NCBI RefSeq assembly: GCF_905220365.1 | Contig: NC_061151.1 | Span: 2,784,197 to 2,848,196, forward strand | From: Vanessa cardui | Lineage: Eukaryota; Arthropoda; Insecta; Lepidoptera; Nymphalidae | Length of the DNA: 64,000 bases | Reading direction: 5' to 3' | Shown: positions 40,038-50,925 of the stretch, piece by piece | How the letters are laid out: the number at the start of each line of letters is the position of its first letter | Position numbering within the stretch: position 1 is the stretch's first letter | Translations under genes and position numbers: made by a program | The notes under the pieces: model-generated | What the model was told of the DNA's origin: nothing | What the model saw: only the letters and a program-made list of their open reading frames with translations | The model's database searches: none

Positions 40038-40104
40038 GTTCTGTAGTTACACTGGCTCACTCTCACACAGACACACACACACACACAATACTTAGTATTT
40101 CAAA
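40038..40104 (+). repeat. Family C scrap carrying a CA microsatellite
   Basis: CTGTAGTTACACTGGCTCAC is C sequence. It runs into an AC dinucleotide run (about 40,070-40,088) and then AATACTTAGTATT, again C-like. The microsatellite seems to have grown inside the repeat. Confidence 0.65.
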
Positions 40105-41466
40105 GTACCTGCAGAATATATTTGGGGTAACACATTACCACCACAAGCTCGGCAAAGCTAGTATAATATAAATTATACAAAATATATTATAGCATAGCAT
40201 ATCCAGTGGACGTGAAGACTGTTTCATAAAAACAATAAGTGACGTTAATTGAATTATTATCAGGAAGATTGCTGGTTTCCAATAAAATGGGGGGTAATAA
40301 CCGCACCATATAATTTCCGACATTTGTATATCTGTTGGAATGTCAAATCTGCAAGCGATACCTTATACGAATTTATGTTATTGTTTTATTTGATATTTTA
40401 ATGTATGTGTGTGTGTTTGTTACGGGTATATTCTGTACGAATTCGTTTTAATCTTTTGTAATTTTACTTGTATTAAGATGTTTTTTTTAACTAGTTAATG
40501 CCTGAAAGTTCGCTCGCGTTGAAGGGGATAGTCGTCGCATGCATTGGAGTTTAATAATTTTGAGCGGAAAATACAGACAGAATAGCAACAGACATACTTT
40601 CGCATTTATAATATAGATATATGATGTCTTGATAAGATACTATTTTATATGAAAAAGGTTGTAAGTGACCTTAAATCGCAAAGAAAAAAAAGCACTGATG
40701 TAATTGTTTCTTGCTTTTATGTTCTTTAAAGGTATAATAGTGTGTATGTTTGTGTGTGTGTGTGTGTGTGTGTGAGCACAGGATCTCTATTCTCTTACAA
40801 TCCGATAGGACGACAATTTGTCACGTTCAAAAATATATGCACGCAAGTGTAGACACCGCCTTATGTCAAACTGACAAACTACAGATAAATTTAGTTAACA
40901 AAAGCCTCGGCTCTCACCTTCAGTGTAAGAAGTCACTTCGTAACTCACTTGTAAATTGTTAATAAAAGATTAACATTAGTGTCCGTAATGAGTTTCGAGT
41001 CTCACACAGAATAACCCTTCATAGAGTTATTAGACCAATGAAACATGTATGTATAAGTATATAAACATAAGTAAATAATTAGCATTTTTCGTTTTTGTAA
41101 AATTGAATTTCTTTTACTTATGCCATTTTGCCGAGCTACCTTAAAAAACAAACAACATTGTTTCTTTATTAGAAATACTTCACAAATGCCTTTTGTATAT
41201 AAACACATCACACATATATAACGATGTAATTAAACGTGTTTTAAATCCGGTAAGATGAAAAAAAAGGCTATCTTAAACGCGGAGCAATTATAATATTAAC
41301 GCAATCAGAAGTACATGTGTCAATCAGAACGAGGATTATGTAGTTATTTGACAAGCCACTTCATTACGATGTGAGTTTACATGTTACGACATAACATCGT
41401 AACATACATTATTATTTTTGTTAATTTTAATAACTAATTTTTAGGGTACACTATCAAACCGCCCCT
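40105..41466. other. Intergenic with a GT microsatellite
   Basis: A GT run of about 12 units lies at 40,750-40,774. A G-like scrap is near 40,500-40,615 (CTTTCGCATTTATAATATAG). Hydrophobic short frames here are not supported as genes. Confidence 0.4.
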
Positions 41467-41832
41467 GTAAATATACTACGAAATTTTTCGTGTTTCTTTA
41501 CCATATATTATATACAAAAAACTTCATCTCGAATCACTCTATCTATTAAAAAAAACCGCATCAAAATCAGTTGCTTAATTTGAAAGACAGGGGTTAGCGA
41601 CTCTGTTTTATACTGACTGTTTTGAAAACCTTTACTATTAATTAGTCATTATGATCTCATAGGGTTCGCAATCACTGTTTCTCTTCTCCATTGTGCATGT
41701 ATTACACATATAAACGCCCCTCATGAACCAATCTATTTTCTAAAAAAAACCGCATCAAAATCCGTTGCGTAATTTAAAAGATCTAAGCATACATAGGGAC
41801 AGACAGCGGTAAGCGACTTTGTTTTATACTAT
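41467..41832 (+). repeat. Two family F copies in a row
   Basis: Copy one, 41,467-41,617 (AAATATACTACGAAATTTTT to GACTCTGTTTTATACTGA). Copy two, 41,693-41,832 (TGTGCATGTATTACACATAT to GACTTTGTTTTATACTATAT). Confidence 0.75.
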
Positions 41833-41994
41833 ATTCAATAATGAAGATTTGTTATATTAATAATAAAAAGTAGTATTTAATAATGAATCTTAGAAGCTTT
41901 CGAACTGTCATGTTATAGTGTTAACTTAATTAAAATAAATAAACAAAATATGACCTTGAATCAACGCGATGTGATTGGTCGAGCTTTAATAATT

Positions 41995-42446
41995 CGAGAG
42001 GAAGGTTTTATATATAATACATGGACAATATAATAAAAAAATGCTGATAATTTTAGCAGTTTGTAATGTGATAGTAAAGTAAAGTAACAGCCCGTTTATT
42101 TCCCACTGCTGGCCTAGAGCTCCTTTCCCACTTAAAGAAAGGGTTTGGAAGATATTCCGCCACGCTGTTCCAATGCGGGTGGAATACACATGTGGTAGTA
42201 TTTGGATGAAATTACACACATGCAAGTTTCCTCACGATGTTTCCCTTCACCGCCGAGCACGATATATAGTGAGGATATATAGTGGTGCTTGCCTGGGTAT
42301 GAACCCGAAGTCATCGGTTAAGAAGCATGAGTTCTTACCACTGGGCCATCTGAGCTCGTTGTAATGTGATGTCGTAAATAAATAAATTCTAATTAATTTT
42401 AAGTATATTTAGTATCACCATTGCACCCGTGCGAAGCCAGGGCGGG
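41995..42446 (-). repeat. Family F copy split by a SINE-A
   Basis: F runs ATTCGAGAGGAAGGTTTTAT to TTGTAATGTGAT (42,061-42,072). It resumes with the same 12 bases at 42,359 and ends CACCCGTGCGAAGCCAGGGC, CACTAGTA. Confidence 0.85.
42073..42358 (-). mobile_element. SINE-A with 12-bp target duplication
   Basis: Inserted in family F. TTGTAATGTGAT is repeated exactly at 42,061-42,072 and 42,359-42,370. The tail is AGTAAAGTAAAGTAAC-like (minus strand), unlike the TTG tail of other copies. The two minus-strand frames here are shadows. Confidence 0.9.
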
Positions 42447-42832
42447 TCACTAGTAATATATATACATATATATAAAACATATTATGATATTTGAAAAAAA
42501 AAATAAACACATTATCTTGACTCGTTATCTCGAGCGGGAAATCAAATAAATTCGAAATGATTCATGTCTCCGTAATACGAAACCGTGTATGTTACGTTTT
42601 GAAGAAGTACTATAATGTCATAAATTAAATATTTTATCCGTGAACTAGCAGTGTACCGTAACGTTGTCTGTTTGGGTGTAATATTTATTATATCTTCTTT
42701 TGTTATCAAAATCAATGAAGTTTTGGGAATTATGGTGTATTTGATGGAATACCGTGTAGGAAAATCGTCAAAATGCTTGAGATATTTGTTGCTAAAAAAA
42801 TTTGCCACTATCATTATCATTACATAGAAAAA
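42447..42832. other. Intergenic, nothing recognised
   Basis: AT-rich. The 92-codon minus-strand frame (42,542-42,820) has no recognisable motif and no coding signature that I can defend. Confidence 0.35.
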
Positions 42833-43127
42833 AAGAGGAGATGGAACTGTGGTTAGAACGCGTGTATCTTAACCGATAATAGCGGGTTCAAACCCAGGCA
42901 AGCACCACTGAATATTAATGTCCTTAATATGTGTTAATAATTCATCTCGTGCTCAGTAATGAAGGAAAACATCGCCAGGTAACATGCAAGTCTAATATCA
43001 TAGAAATTCTGCCACCAATGTGCATTGGAACAGCGTGATTAAATATGTTCCAACCCTTCTCATCAAAGGGAGAGGAGGCCTTAGCCCAGCAGTGGGAAAT
43101 TTACAGGCTGTTGTTGTTTGTTCTTGT
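42833..43127 (+). mobile_element. SINE-A copy
   Basis: GAGATGGAACTGTGGTTAGA, AGCGGGTTCAAACCCAGGCA, CTCATCAAAGGGAGAGGAGG, CAGGCTGTTGTTGTTTGTTC. Confidence 0.85.
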
Positions 43128-43351
43128 TGTTAATTGAATATGTGATCTACGGTGTATCTACCTAAACGGGCTTGCATAAAAGCCTACCACTGACCTGACC
43201 AATTTGGTGGTCCAAGCTTAGAAACCTCGAGATTCTTGGCAATTGTCAATAATTATGTTATTGAGAGTATCTACAAAGGATTCTTTGATTTAGCAATGAA
43301 AGTATCTTATATCCAACACCCAAGCCTTACCTTTCCTCTCAATCTCTTAGA

Positions 43352-43553
43352 AAAAATAAATATTGGACAACTTCACATACATTACAGTCCCAATGTAAGT
43401 AGCTAAGCACTTGTATTATGGAAAATCAGAAGTAACGACGGCACCACAAACACTCAGACCCAAGACAACATGGGATACTAATGATTTTTTTCTACATGAA
43501 TCTCGAAGTAGCGAAACCATGTATTTACGCACTACTCGACCACAGAGGTCGTC
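43352..43553 (-). mobile_element. SINE-B, head degraded
   Basis: AATATTGGACAACTTCACAT, GACGGCACCACAAACACTCA, CTACTCGACCACAGAGGTCG. The B-box region is lost. Confidence 0.75.
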
Positions 43554-43989
43554 GAATAGGCTTTTGGTACTTTTGTTTTCAAACCAGTAGACTCAGGAAT
43601 TTTCCCAAATCCAAATAGAATAGCGTGGGCAATATTCATTTGATATTTCCTGTATTAAACAAAACTGAGTACCGAGATATTAACTGCCTCATTATATATA
43701 AAAGTCATTTGTAGTCCATCCCTTTCGTTCCCGTTGAATAAGAACGAGACAGGGCGTTTCACTATGGTCCCCGTATTTCACATGCTTACTTTAACAGCGA
43801 TCACCATAAAAGTCGGGCCGCTTTAATATATGGAACTAATTAAACATTTCTTGTTAAATTGACGAGAATATATATTTTTACTATTTGAAATTGTTTAATG
43901 GTCATTCTGAAAACTATTGTGTTAGGACACGTTATGGTATATGGGATTATTGATTTCATAATACACCATAAACAATCGTTTTGATTAAT
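43554..43989. other. Single-copy intergenic DNA
   Basis: Includes TATATATAAAAGTC followed by CCATCCCTTTCGTTCCCGTT and GAACGAGACAGGGCG. TATA-like but without other promoter support. Confidence 0.3.
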
Positions 43990-44362
43990 GACAAACAAAC
44001 AACCGCCTGTAAATTTCCCACTGCTGGGCTAAGGCCTTTGAGAAAAAGGTTTGGAACATACTCCACGACGCTGTTACAGTGCGGGTCGGTAGAACACACA
44101 TGTGGCAGAATTTCTATGAAATTAGACACATGTAGGTTTTTTCACGATGTTTTCACGATGTGGACAACATCACATACATTACTCTGATCCCAATGTAAAT
44201 AGCTAAAGCTTGTGTTATGGAAAATCAGAAGTAACGACGGTAAACAACCAGACCCAAGACAACATAGAAGACTAATGAACTTTTTCTACATCGGCACAAC
44301 CGGGAATCGAACCTGGGACCTAGGAGTGGCGTACCGAAAAACGGTGTACACACTACAGGACC
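43990..44362 (-). mobile_element. SINE-A / SINE-B fusion
   Basis: SINE-A 3' part (CCGCCTGTAAATTTCCCACT to TTTTTCACGATGTTTTCACG, 43,990-44,160) joins directly to a full-length SINE-B 3' end (GTGGACAACATCACATACAT) at about 44,161, which continues to the SINE-B head near 44,362. The missing SINE-A head is not found beyond it, so this is a fusion or deletion junction rather than a clean nesting. Confidence 0.75.
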
Positions 44363-44721
44363 ATAAAAATAATTTTAATATAACGGAACAAAATTACCTT
44401 TTAATAAGGCTCGACTATCTATTTAGTTATAAATAATGTTCTATCATGTTTGTATGTATTATTGTCTTCATTATCTCGATAACACGGACGATATCAATTA
44501 TTTCATCTCTATCTATATATTTTTTATTAATTTATGTATATAACATGCTTATGTATATATTTATTGGTCGATTTTTTTATTTTATTATCAGTATTTTATC
44601 AGAAGAGTAAAAATTAATTTTCGACTAATTTTTAGATGGCATCTGTCACTTTCAAATAATTATTCGCATAAGAGATAATTAGCAATCAACAGATTAAGTC
44701 TAGTTTGTTAAATATCAATAA
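44363..44721. other. Intergenic, AT-rich
   Basis: Nothing recognised. Confidence 0.4.
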
Positions 44722-45006
44722 TCAGCTGAGATGGCCTAGCGGTTAGACCGCGTGTATCTTAACCGATGATTGCGGATTCAAACTCAGGCAAACACCACTA
44801 TATATATGTGCTTAATTTGTGTTTATAATTCATCTCAAAACATCGTGAGGAAACCTGCATGTGTCTAATTTCATCGAAATTCTGCCACATGTGCATTCCC
44901 CCAACCTGCATTGGAACAGCGAGGTGGAATATGTTCCAAACGTTCTCGTTAATAGAAGAGGCCTTATCCCAGCAGTGGGAAATTTACAGGCTGTTACTAT
45001 ACTTTA
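44722..45006 (+). mobile_element. SINE-A copy
   Basis: CAGCTGAGATGGCCTAGCGG, TTGCGGATTCAAACTCAGGC, GGAAATTTACAGGCTGTTAC with a TACTTTACTA-type tail. It ends about 240 bp before the fj splice acceptor, so it lies in the intron or promoter-proximal DNA. Confidence 0.85.
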
Positions 45007-45231
45007 CTACTTTTGTTAAATATATATAATTAATAAAAAATCGCTTTCATTTTAAGACTGTTTATTATTTATAGCCTATATCAATCGGGATGATATAATT
45101 ATTCTAACGATTTAAAAGCTATTATGTACCATACAAACACGTACATACATTTTATTAATTGTTTTGGGTGTTCTTTTAATTAAATAATTTTAATAATTAA
45201 TCATATAAATGTTCTTTATTTAAACATATAT

Positions 45232-45247
45232 TACTTTCTTGTTGCAG
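45232..45247 (+). promoter_or_regulatory. Probable 3' splice site before the fj coding exon
   Basis: TTACTTTCTTGTTGCAG gives a pyrimidine-rich tract ending in AG at 45,247, 45 bases before the fj ATG. It implies that fj has at least one upstream noncoding exon. There is no splice acceptor alternative as good nearby. The donor and first exon cannot be located from sequence alone. Confidence 0.6.
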
Positions 45248-45257
45248 ATTTAACGGG

Positions 45258-45278
45258 ATGGATTTCAGCAAAGAATAG
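45258..45278 (+). other. Upstream ORF 1 of fj
   Basis: A six-codon ATG-to-TAG ORF (MDFSKE) just inside the predicted exon, 14 bases before the fj start. It could lower translation of fj. Confidence 0.5.
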
Positions 45279-45281
45279 CGT

Positions 45282-45368
45282 ATGCAACAAAGATGGCGTC
45301 TTTCGACACAGATGTTGAAAACAGAAAGAGGAGTACAGAATGTGAAACAGACAGACTACCTACATTAA
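45282..45368 (+). other. Upstream ORF 2 of fj, overlapping the start
   Basis: This ATG is 11 bases before the fj ATG, in a different frame. It encodes 28 codons and ends at TAA within fj codon 26. Ribosomes using it would bypass the fj start, so leaky scanning would be needed. Confidence 0.5.
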
Positions 45369-47020
45369 AACAGATACAACAAGATTATACAGATAAAACA
45401 AACATAGATAATAAATTAAAAATAACTCCCCTCAGTATTAACTACAAAATGAGGAAACCGTATATTCTTTACAATAATTTTCGTTACAAAGAAGATTTAT
45501 CAAGAAGAGTTATTAAAAGGGAATATGGGTTTTATAACTATTGTTTTATAAGTGTCTGTCTCAGTTTCATACTAGGATTAGTAATCGGCGTTGCGATCGT
45601 CGGATCACCCCAAACAAGAGTGATCACATCCAATATTAGTCCTAAGAAAATAGTGAAATTGAACACAACCAGAGAAGGTTATTCTAGAAGTTTGAATTCG
45701 CTTAAACATTCTGAAAGTTTAAAATTAGAAGACAACTTTATCATCCCTGAAAAACAAAAGAGTATCGACAGTTTTTCAACTGTTTCCTTCACTGGATCTG
45801 TGGACCCACACAAACATAAAATAGACGTTTACCCCAAAGGTCTTACAGAGGATATGAAGGATATTCTCAAAGATAATAAGGTATTCCAACACAAACTATC
45901 CATAACAAACGTAGTTGATACAAACGTACACGTACCTAATACTGATACAGTTCTGTACGATAACATATTCTGGGGCCCGGAAGTGGAAAACTCAATGCCA
46001 CAAGGTTACGGCGAAAATTCCGCTGAAATCTGGGAGAGTTACGTCGATCAGAGCGAAGTGACGAAGATGGAGCCCGGATGCGGAAGGATGCAGAATCGCT
46101 TGATCACATTCAAAGATGGAATCCAAGCTTGTGTGCGATACAGACAAAACACAGATCAGATACAGGGTGAAATATTCAGCTTCTATGTCGCTAGACTCTT
46201 GAACCTGACAAATCTAGCACCGTCTGTCATTAAAGTTGTCGATTTGAAAGATAAACTTTGGCAAAGCGTCGCTAACGACATCGCTTCAGCACAATGGAAC
46301 ACAAACAGGGCAGTTGTTCTAACTCAATATATACCGAGCTTAGAATCAGCTACGATACCGGAGATTTTCAAGCCATCAACTCGTCATTTGAATAAGAATG
46401 ATGTGTTCAAAATGGCACAGAAAGAAAATGATACTGTTGAAACTAACAAACAAATACTTTTGGACAAACTAAGAATGAAAAGCAAAGCGAAGCCAGAAAT
46501 TATGAACAACTTTGATTATATAGATGCTAAGCTCAATAAGAAAACAAGAGATCTATTCGTTGAACTAGCCCAATGGTCAGATCTCATTATATTTGACTAT
46601 CTAACAGCTAATTTAGATCGGATTGTAAATAATTTATTCAATTATCAATGGAATATAAACATAATGGACGGTCCTGCGCACAATTTGGCCAGGAAAATAG
46701 ACAGTGGGTTACTTTTGTTTCTGGATAATGAATCCGGACTACTCCACGGCTATCGGCTTTTGAAGAAGTACAATGTGTATCATAGTTTGATGCTGGATAA
46801 TTTGTGTGTGTTTAGGAAGAGGACTGTTGACTCGTTGAGGAGTTTACACGATAGTTCGATCGGTGCGAAACTTAGTGATATATTTCATAGGAAGAACAAT
46901 GCTGTTATTAGAGATATTCTGCCGCCATTGCCGGAGAAGAACGCGAAAGTTCTGCACGATAGAATAGGCAAAGTTTTAAGTCAAATCGACAAGTGTGCAC
47001 AGACTTTTTCTAATAGATAA
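45293..47020 (+). CDS. fj: Four-jointed, Golgi cadherin-domain kinase
   Basis: A 575-residue type II membrane protein encoded without introns. A cytosolic N terminus (1-82) ends in basic residues. A single membrane anchor (about 83-105, CFISVCLSFILGLVIGVAIV) is followed by a weakly conserved stalk (to about 220). The luminal kinase-like domain runs from IFWGPEVE (225) to the end. Diagnostic blocks are GIQACVRYR (276-284), DYLTANLDRIVNN (435-447, catalytic Asp442) and LFLDNESGLLHGYRLL (475-490, with the DNE metal-binding motif at 478-480). Family knowledge: Fj phosphorylates Ser/Thr in cadherin repeats of Fat and Dachsous, setting planar polarity and Hippo-linked growth. A Lys/Asn-rich insert (about 366-418) separates the kinase lobes. 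Potential N-glycosylation sites include NLT at 304. The ATG is preceded by an in-frame TAA at 45,251 and has a good context (aaagATGg). Confidence 0.95.
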   Translation: MASFDTDVENRKRSTECETDRLPTLKQIQQDYTDKTNIDNKLKITPLSINYKMRKPYILYNNFRYKEDLSRRVIKREYGFYNYCFISVCLSFILGLVIGVAIVGSPQTRVITSNISPKKIVKLNTTREGYSRSLNSLKHSESLKLEDNFIIPEKQKSIDSFSTVSFTGSVDPHKHKIDVYPKGLTEDMKDILKDNKVFQHKLSITNVVDTNVHVPNTDTVLYDNIFWGPEVENSMPQGYGENSAEIWESYVDQSEVTKMEPGCGRMQNRLITFKDGIQACVRYRQNTDQIQGEIFSFYVARLLNLTNLAPSVIKVVDLKDKLWQSVANDIASAQWNTNRAVVLTQYIPSLESATIPEIFKPSTRHLNKNDVFKMAQKENDTVETNKQILLDKLRMKSKAKPEIMNNFDYIDAKLNKKTRDLFVELAQWSDLIIFDYLTANLDRIVNNLFNYQWNINIMDGPAHNLARKIDSGLLLFLDNESGLLHGYRLLKKYNVYHSLMLDNLCVFRKRTVDSLRSLHDSSIGAKLSDIFHRKNNAVIRDILPPLPEKNAKVLHDRIGKVLSQIDKCAQTFSNR

Positions 47021-49657
47021 CTATTTTTTTTTTTTTTTAATTAACTCGCACTAAATCCTTTTTTATCTGTATTGCAGTTACAACTAATTAAAAACAAACG
47101 ATATAGTTCAGAAAACATTGTAGAAATAATTTAAGTTTCCAAAAAGTCGTTAAAAATACATGGCATTTTTAAAGTTGTTGTTGTTGTCAATTACATCTGT
47201 CAATGTGTGTTGCAACAAAAATGTTGCCAATATTAAAAATTTAATTTTTTGTTTGAAATTATCGTTTTTAATTCTGCCTTTGTAAATATTTGTGTAAGTT
47301 TCTATTTATTTTAGTGCGAGTAAAGACAAGTGATACTGATAAGCGTGTTTCGATACCAAATACATTATTTATTGTAAATGTGCCAGTAATTGTTTTATGC
47401 GGTGATATTTATTTTGTTATTATAATATAATTATTTGTAAATATGCTGACTGTTTTATTTATAAAACGTTTCATTGTAAATTGTACAAAAATCAATGTTC
47501 ATGTATTAATAGTTGATATAATAATTGCAATACAATTCTTCAAATCCTTCAAATTTTATAATTTTTAAGCTAAATGTCACATTGAATTTTGTGACATTTC
47601 ACGATTTTATGCTGGTGTGTGTTTCCGAACGTGTTTTGTCGAATTTGATCTTACAGGAGAGCTGTCTTGTAATGAATGATATTTTATCTCTGAATACGTG
47701 TACGTTTCTATTTTATTGACAAATTACTCCACATAAAGCGCTCAAATTTGAAAGTCTATTAACTAATTTGAGATTTTAATCTTAATAACGGATGTTACAT
47801 TGAACACGTTTTATTTTAAAATGCATCATAATTGTTATCAAAATATCCTGACTAATGTAATTTCAGTAGTTCCGGATGGCCAAAATAATATTATAGTTTT
47901 ACAATGATGCTCCAATCTATCTTTTGTTACAATACCACGCTATCGTCCAATTGTTTTCTAATGACAGCTCAATCATATTTCAAATATGAAATAGTGGTAC
48001 ATGCCAGTATTAAATGCTACGCCATATAAAATAATATTAATTACAGTTTAAAACATTACTGATCAATTAATTACAATAATAATTGTCTATAATAAAGTAA
48101 ATTCAATAGCCCCTGCTATATTCATAATATGAAATAATAATGTGATATAAATTATGATATATAATCAAATGTGATAAAACCGTATTGAAGGCTAAGGTTA
48201 CTCTCGTAACACTAAGCTTAGAGTTGATTGTTTAATACAACTGTCAACTCAATTGGTTTTAGAAACCATTTAATTAAGATGGTTAAAGAATCAAGAAGGT
48301 ATAAAAGATATTCATGAATTGAATAAGAAAGATAAAGGATAGTATTGGTAGCCAGTACGAAAATTTGTCATTACAGATTTAAAGGAAGAAGACAGATATA
48401 GCCCATATAGTGTGTCGTCTCTTTCTATAGAGATAATTCCGCGACGACTACATAGACTTTTCTCTGATAGTATCTATTAATTACTTATTTAATTAATTTA
48501 ACTTTTAACTGGTTAATGGTAAGACAAAAATCCTAAAAGTTTTTGAATTTGGAATTTGGTTCAACGTATATTCCGATGCCTGTATGTAAAATCATCGTGA
48601 CATTTTGTCGTCCAATCAGATTGAGGAAATAAGTAATGTACCCGTGTTTGCGAAAACACTTGAGTACTACGATTTTTCCCGCGCTGATGAATTGTCTCTG
48701 TTACGCTTTTTTTTTTCAATATGGCGTTTTTATATTTAGTCATAACATATTCTGCCAATGATATTATGATGACACTTAGAACCGATTTTAAAATAATATG
48801 CATAAATAGATATTATTTATTTAATATCTTAAAATAAAGTCAATAAATTGCTTAATAATTTGAGCCTTAAATTATGTCTGGGATTTTAAGATTATTTGAC
48901 GTTGAACTTAGTTAATCTGCGGTCGATTGGCATTGAACATTTGTGTGTTGTCATAGTTTAAATTAAATGATTACGAAAATAAGAAAATTAGTCTAGAGAT
49001 ATAATATTATTCTTTTAATGTGAGTGTTTCAAGACAATTTCCATATATTTTTGTACAATTTCAAATGAATCGAATGTAATGCGTATAATATGTGATGACT
49101 GTTGTGTATAATCTGTTACATTTGAGAAATCTTTTCCGATTTCAAATGCAAGCGTCAAACTTATAAATTAAACTTATCTTTAGAGGTTGTTGTATTAAAT
49201 AATATATAACCTATATGTGTCTAAAAATGTATTAAATCAGAGTTACAAATAATTGCCAGTATTAAAAACACAAATGTCAATTAACCTAAAATTAACTTTT
49301 ATGTTTTTAATTATTGGGATTCATGAATTGAATAAAAAACTAATTAATTTGATAATAGGGGTGCTTTTTAACCCCTAGCTGAACTTAACTCTTCAAATTA
49401 TAATACTTATATATTTTGTAAAAACTAAAATGTATTATTAAATTAAGTGTATATGTTACTATGTTATTTAGAAACGTCACAGATTAAACATAACGGTTGC
49501 AGCAAGCTTTAAGTTATGTAAATAAATGTAAACATATTATATATAATTATAATAAATAAAATTACTTTTTAATATATTCTTTTGTTGTTTGAATTTTGTC
49601 ATGCACTCATAAATAATGTATCCTTAAGGGGATAACCGTTTTGAACAGCATATTTTA
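47021..49657 (+). other. fj 3' UTR and downstream, repeat-poor
   Basis: A T run (47,026-47,039) follows the stop. AATAAA-type signals appear at 48,091 and near 48,833 and 49,550; I cannot tell which ends the transcript. This is the longest stretch nearly free of the dispersed repeats, consistent with a long UTR or constrained DNA next to fj. Short frames (47,525; 48,561) have no recognisable domain. Confidence 0.4.
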
Positions 49658-49930
49658 ATACTAGCGATCCTCCCCGGCTTCGCACGGGTACAATACTGAT
49701 ACTAAATATACTACAGAATTTGTTTATATACGACATCACATTAGAAACTTCTAAAATTATCAGTGTTTCTTTAGTATATTGTCCATTTATTATATACAAA
49801 AATCTTCCTCTCGAATCACTCTATCTATTAACAAAAACCGCATCAAAATCCGTTGCGTAGTCTTAAAGATTAAAGCATACAAAGGGACATAGGGACAGAG
49901 AAAGCAACTTTGTTTTATACTATATAGTGA
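49658..49930 (+). repeat. Family F, full length
   Basis: CTAGCGATCCTCCCCGGCTT, GGTACAATACTGATACTAAA, ATACGACATCACATTAGAAA, AACCGCATCAAAATCCGTTG, TTTGTTTTATACTATATAGT. A good reference copy. Confidence 0.85.
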
Positions 49931-49944
49931 TTACTAAAGTCTAC

Positions 49945-50135
49945 ACTGATATTATAAATGCAAAAGTAAGAGTATCTAACGCTTAAACCGCTGAACCGAT
50001 ATAGATGAAACATGATATGGAGATAGTTCGAGTTCCGGGGAGAGACAGGCTATTTTTAATTCACCCCTCAAAGGTGTGGGTGCAATAAGTAAAGTTTTAT
50101 GCATTTCACGCGGGTAAAACCGCAGGTTCTACTAT
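49945..50135 (-). repeat. Family G-like relic
   Basis: ACTGATATTATAAATGCAAA, TTAAACCGCTGAACCGATAT and AAACCGCAGGTTCTACTATA, with a diverged middle. Confidence 0.5.
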
Positions 50136-50345
50136 ACATATGTACATATATATACAGATTGCAAAACACTATCACTTACTATAATCATTGTTACTTTAAT
50201 ACTTTATTTTCTAGTGGGTTTAGGGTTAGAAAAAATTAAAAGTAAAATTAGTTGAAAACATAAGTTAATGTATTTCAATGATGCTTTCTTGATTGTAAAT
50301 CATAGTAGTAGTCAGGTATTATATATATAATCATAGTAGTATTTA

Positions 50346-50432
50346 TAGTACGACAAAACTTTGATGTAGCATCGGCAAATTCAATAAAACCGATTTTTGC
50401 CGATTTACAGAACCAATGGAAATAGCTTACAA
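50346..50432 (+). mobile_element. Family J (TIR element), left end only
   Basis: TAGTACGACAAAACTTTGAT, GTAGCATCGGCAAATTCAAT and AACCAATGGAAATAGCTTAC. It stops where a SINE-A fragment begins. Confidence 0.65.
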
Positions 50433-50560
50433 TGTTTTCCCTCGCCGACGAGCACGAGATGAATTAGAAACACAAATTAAGCACATTATTCAGTGGTGCT
50501 TGCCTGGGTTCGAACCCGCAATAATTGGCTAAGATGCACGCGTTCTAACCACTGAAGGCC
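50433..50560 (-). mobile_element. SINE-A 5' half
   Basis: TGTTTTCCCTCGCCGACGAG to CCTGGGTTCGAACCCGCAAT and GCGTTCTAACCACTG. The 3' half is missing. Confidence 0.75.
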
Positions 50561-50727
50561 TTATACATTGGTTTTGTATGTTCACTATTCCTCTTATCAC
50601 TAACCTTGGGAACTGAATCATTTGTATTTTTTACCTGATACTCTAACTCACCCTTAAAACTGAAATAACTTAAATGATTATTTATTGCAATATATTACAT
50701 GAAGAGTTGGTGCTAGACCATATTACA

Positions 50728-50925
50728 AATATAAATAAATATTGGACATCCCTCTACTCTGATCCCAATGTAAGCTAAAGCACTTGTGTTATGGAACATC
50801 AGACGTAACGATATCACAAACACGCAGACCCAAGACAAAATAGAAACAGTAACTTTTTCTAAGTCATCTGGACTTCGAGTGACCTATGAAAGCCAGCGTA
50901 CACAAATCCACCACAGAGGTCGTCA
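50728..50925 (-). mobile_element. SINE-B copy, diverged
   Basis: AAATATTGGACATCCCTCTA, CACTTGTGTTATGGAACATC, CGCAGACCCAAGACAAAATA, ATCCACCACAGAGGTCGTC. Confidence 0.75.

Noticed and set aside
42542..42820. 92-codon minus-strand ORF as a gene
   Set aside because: No domain, no conserved motif and composition like the AT-rich background.
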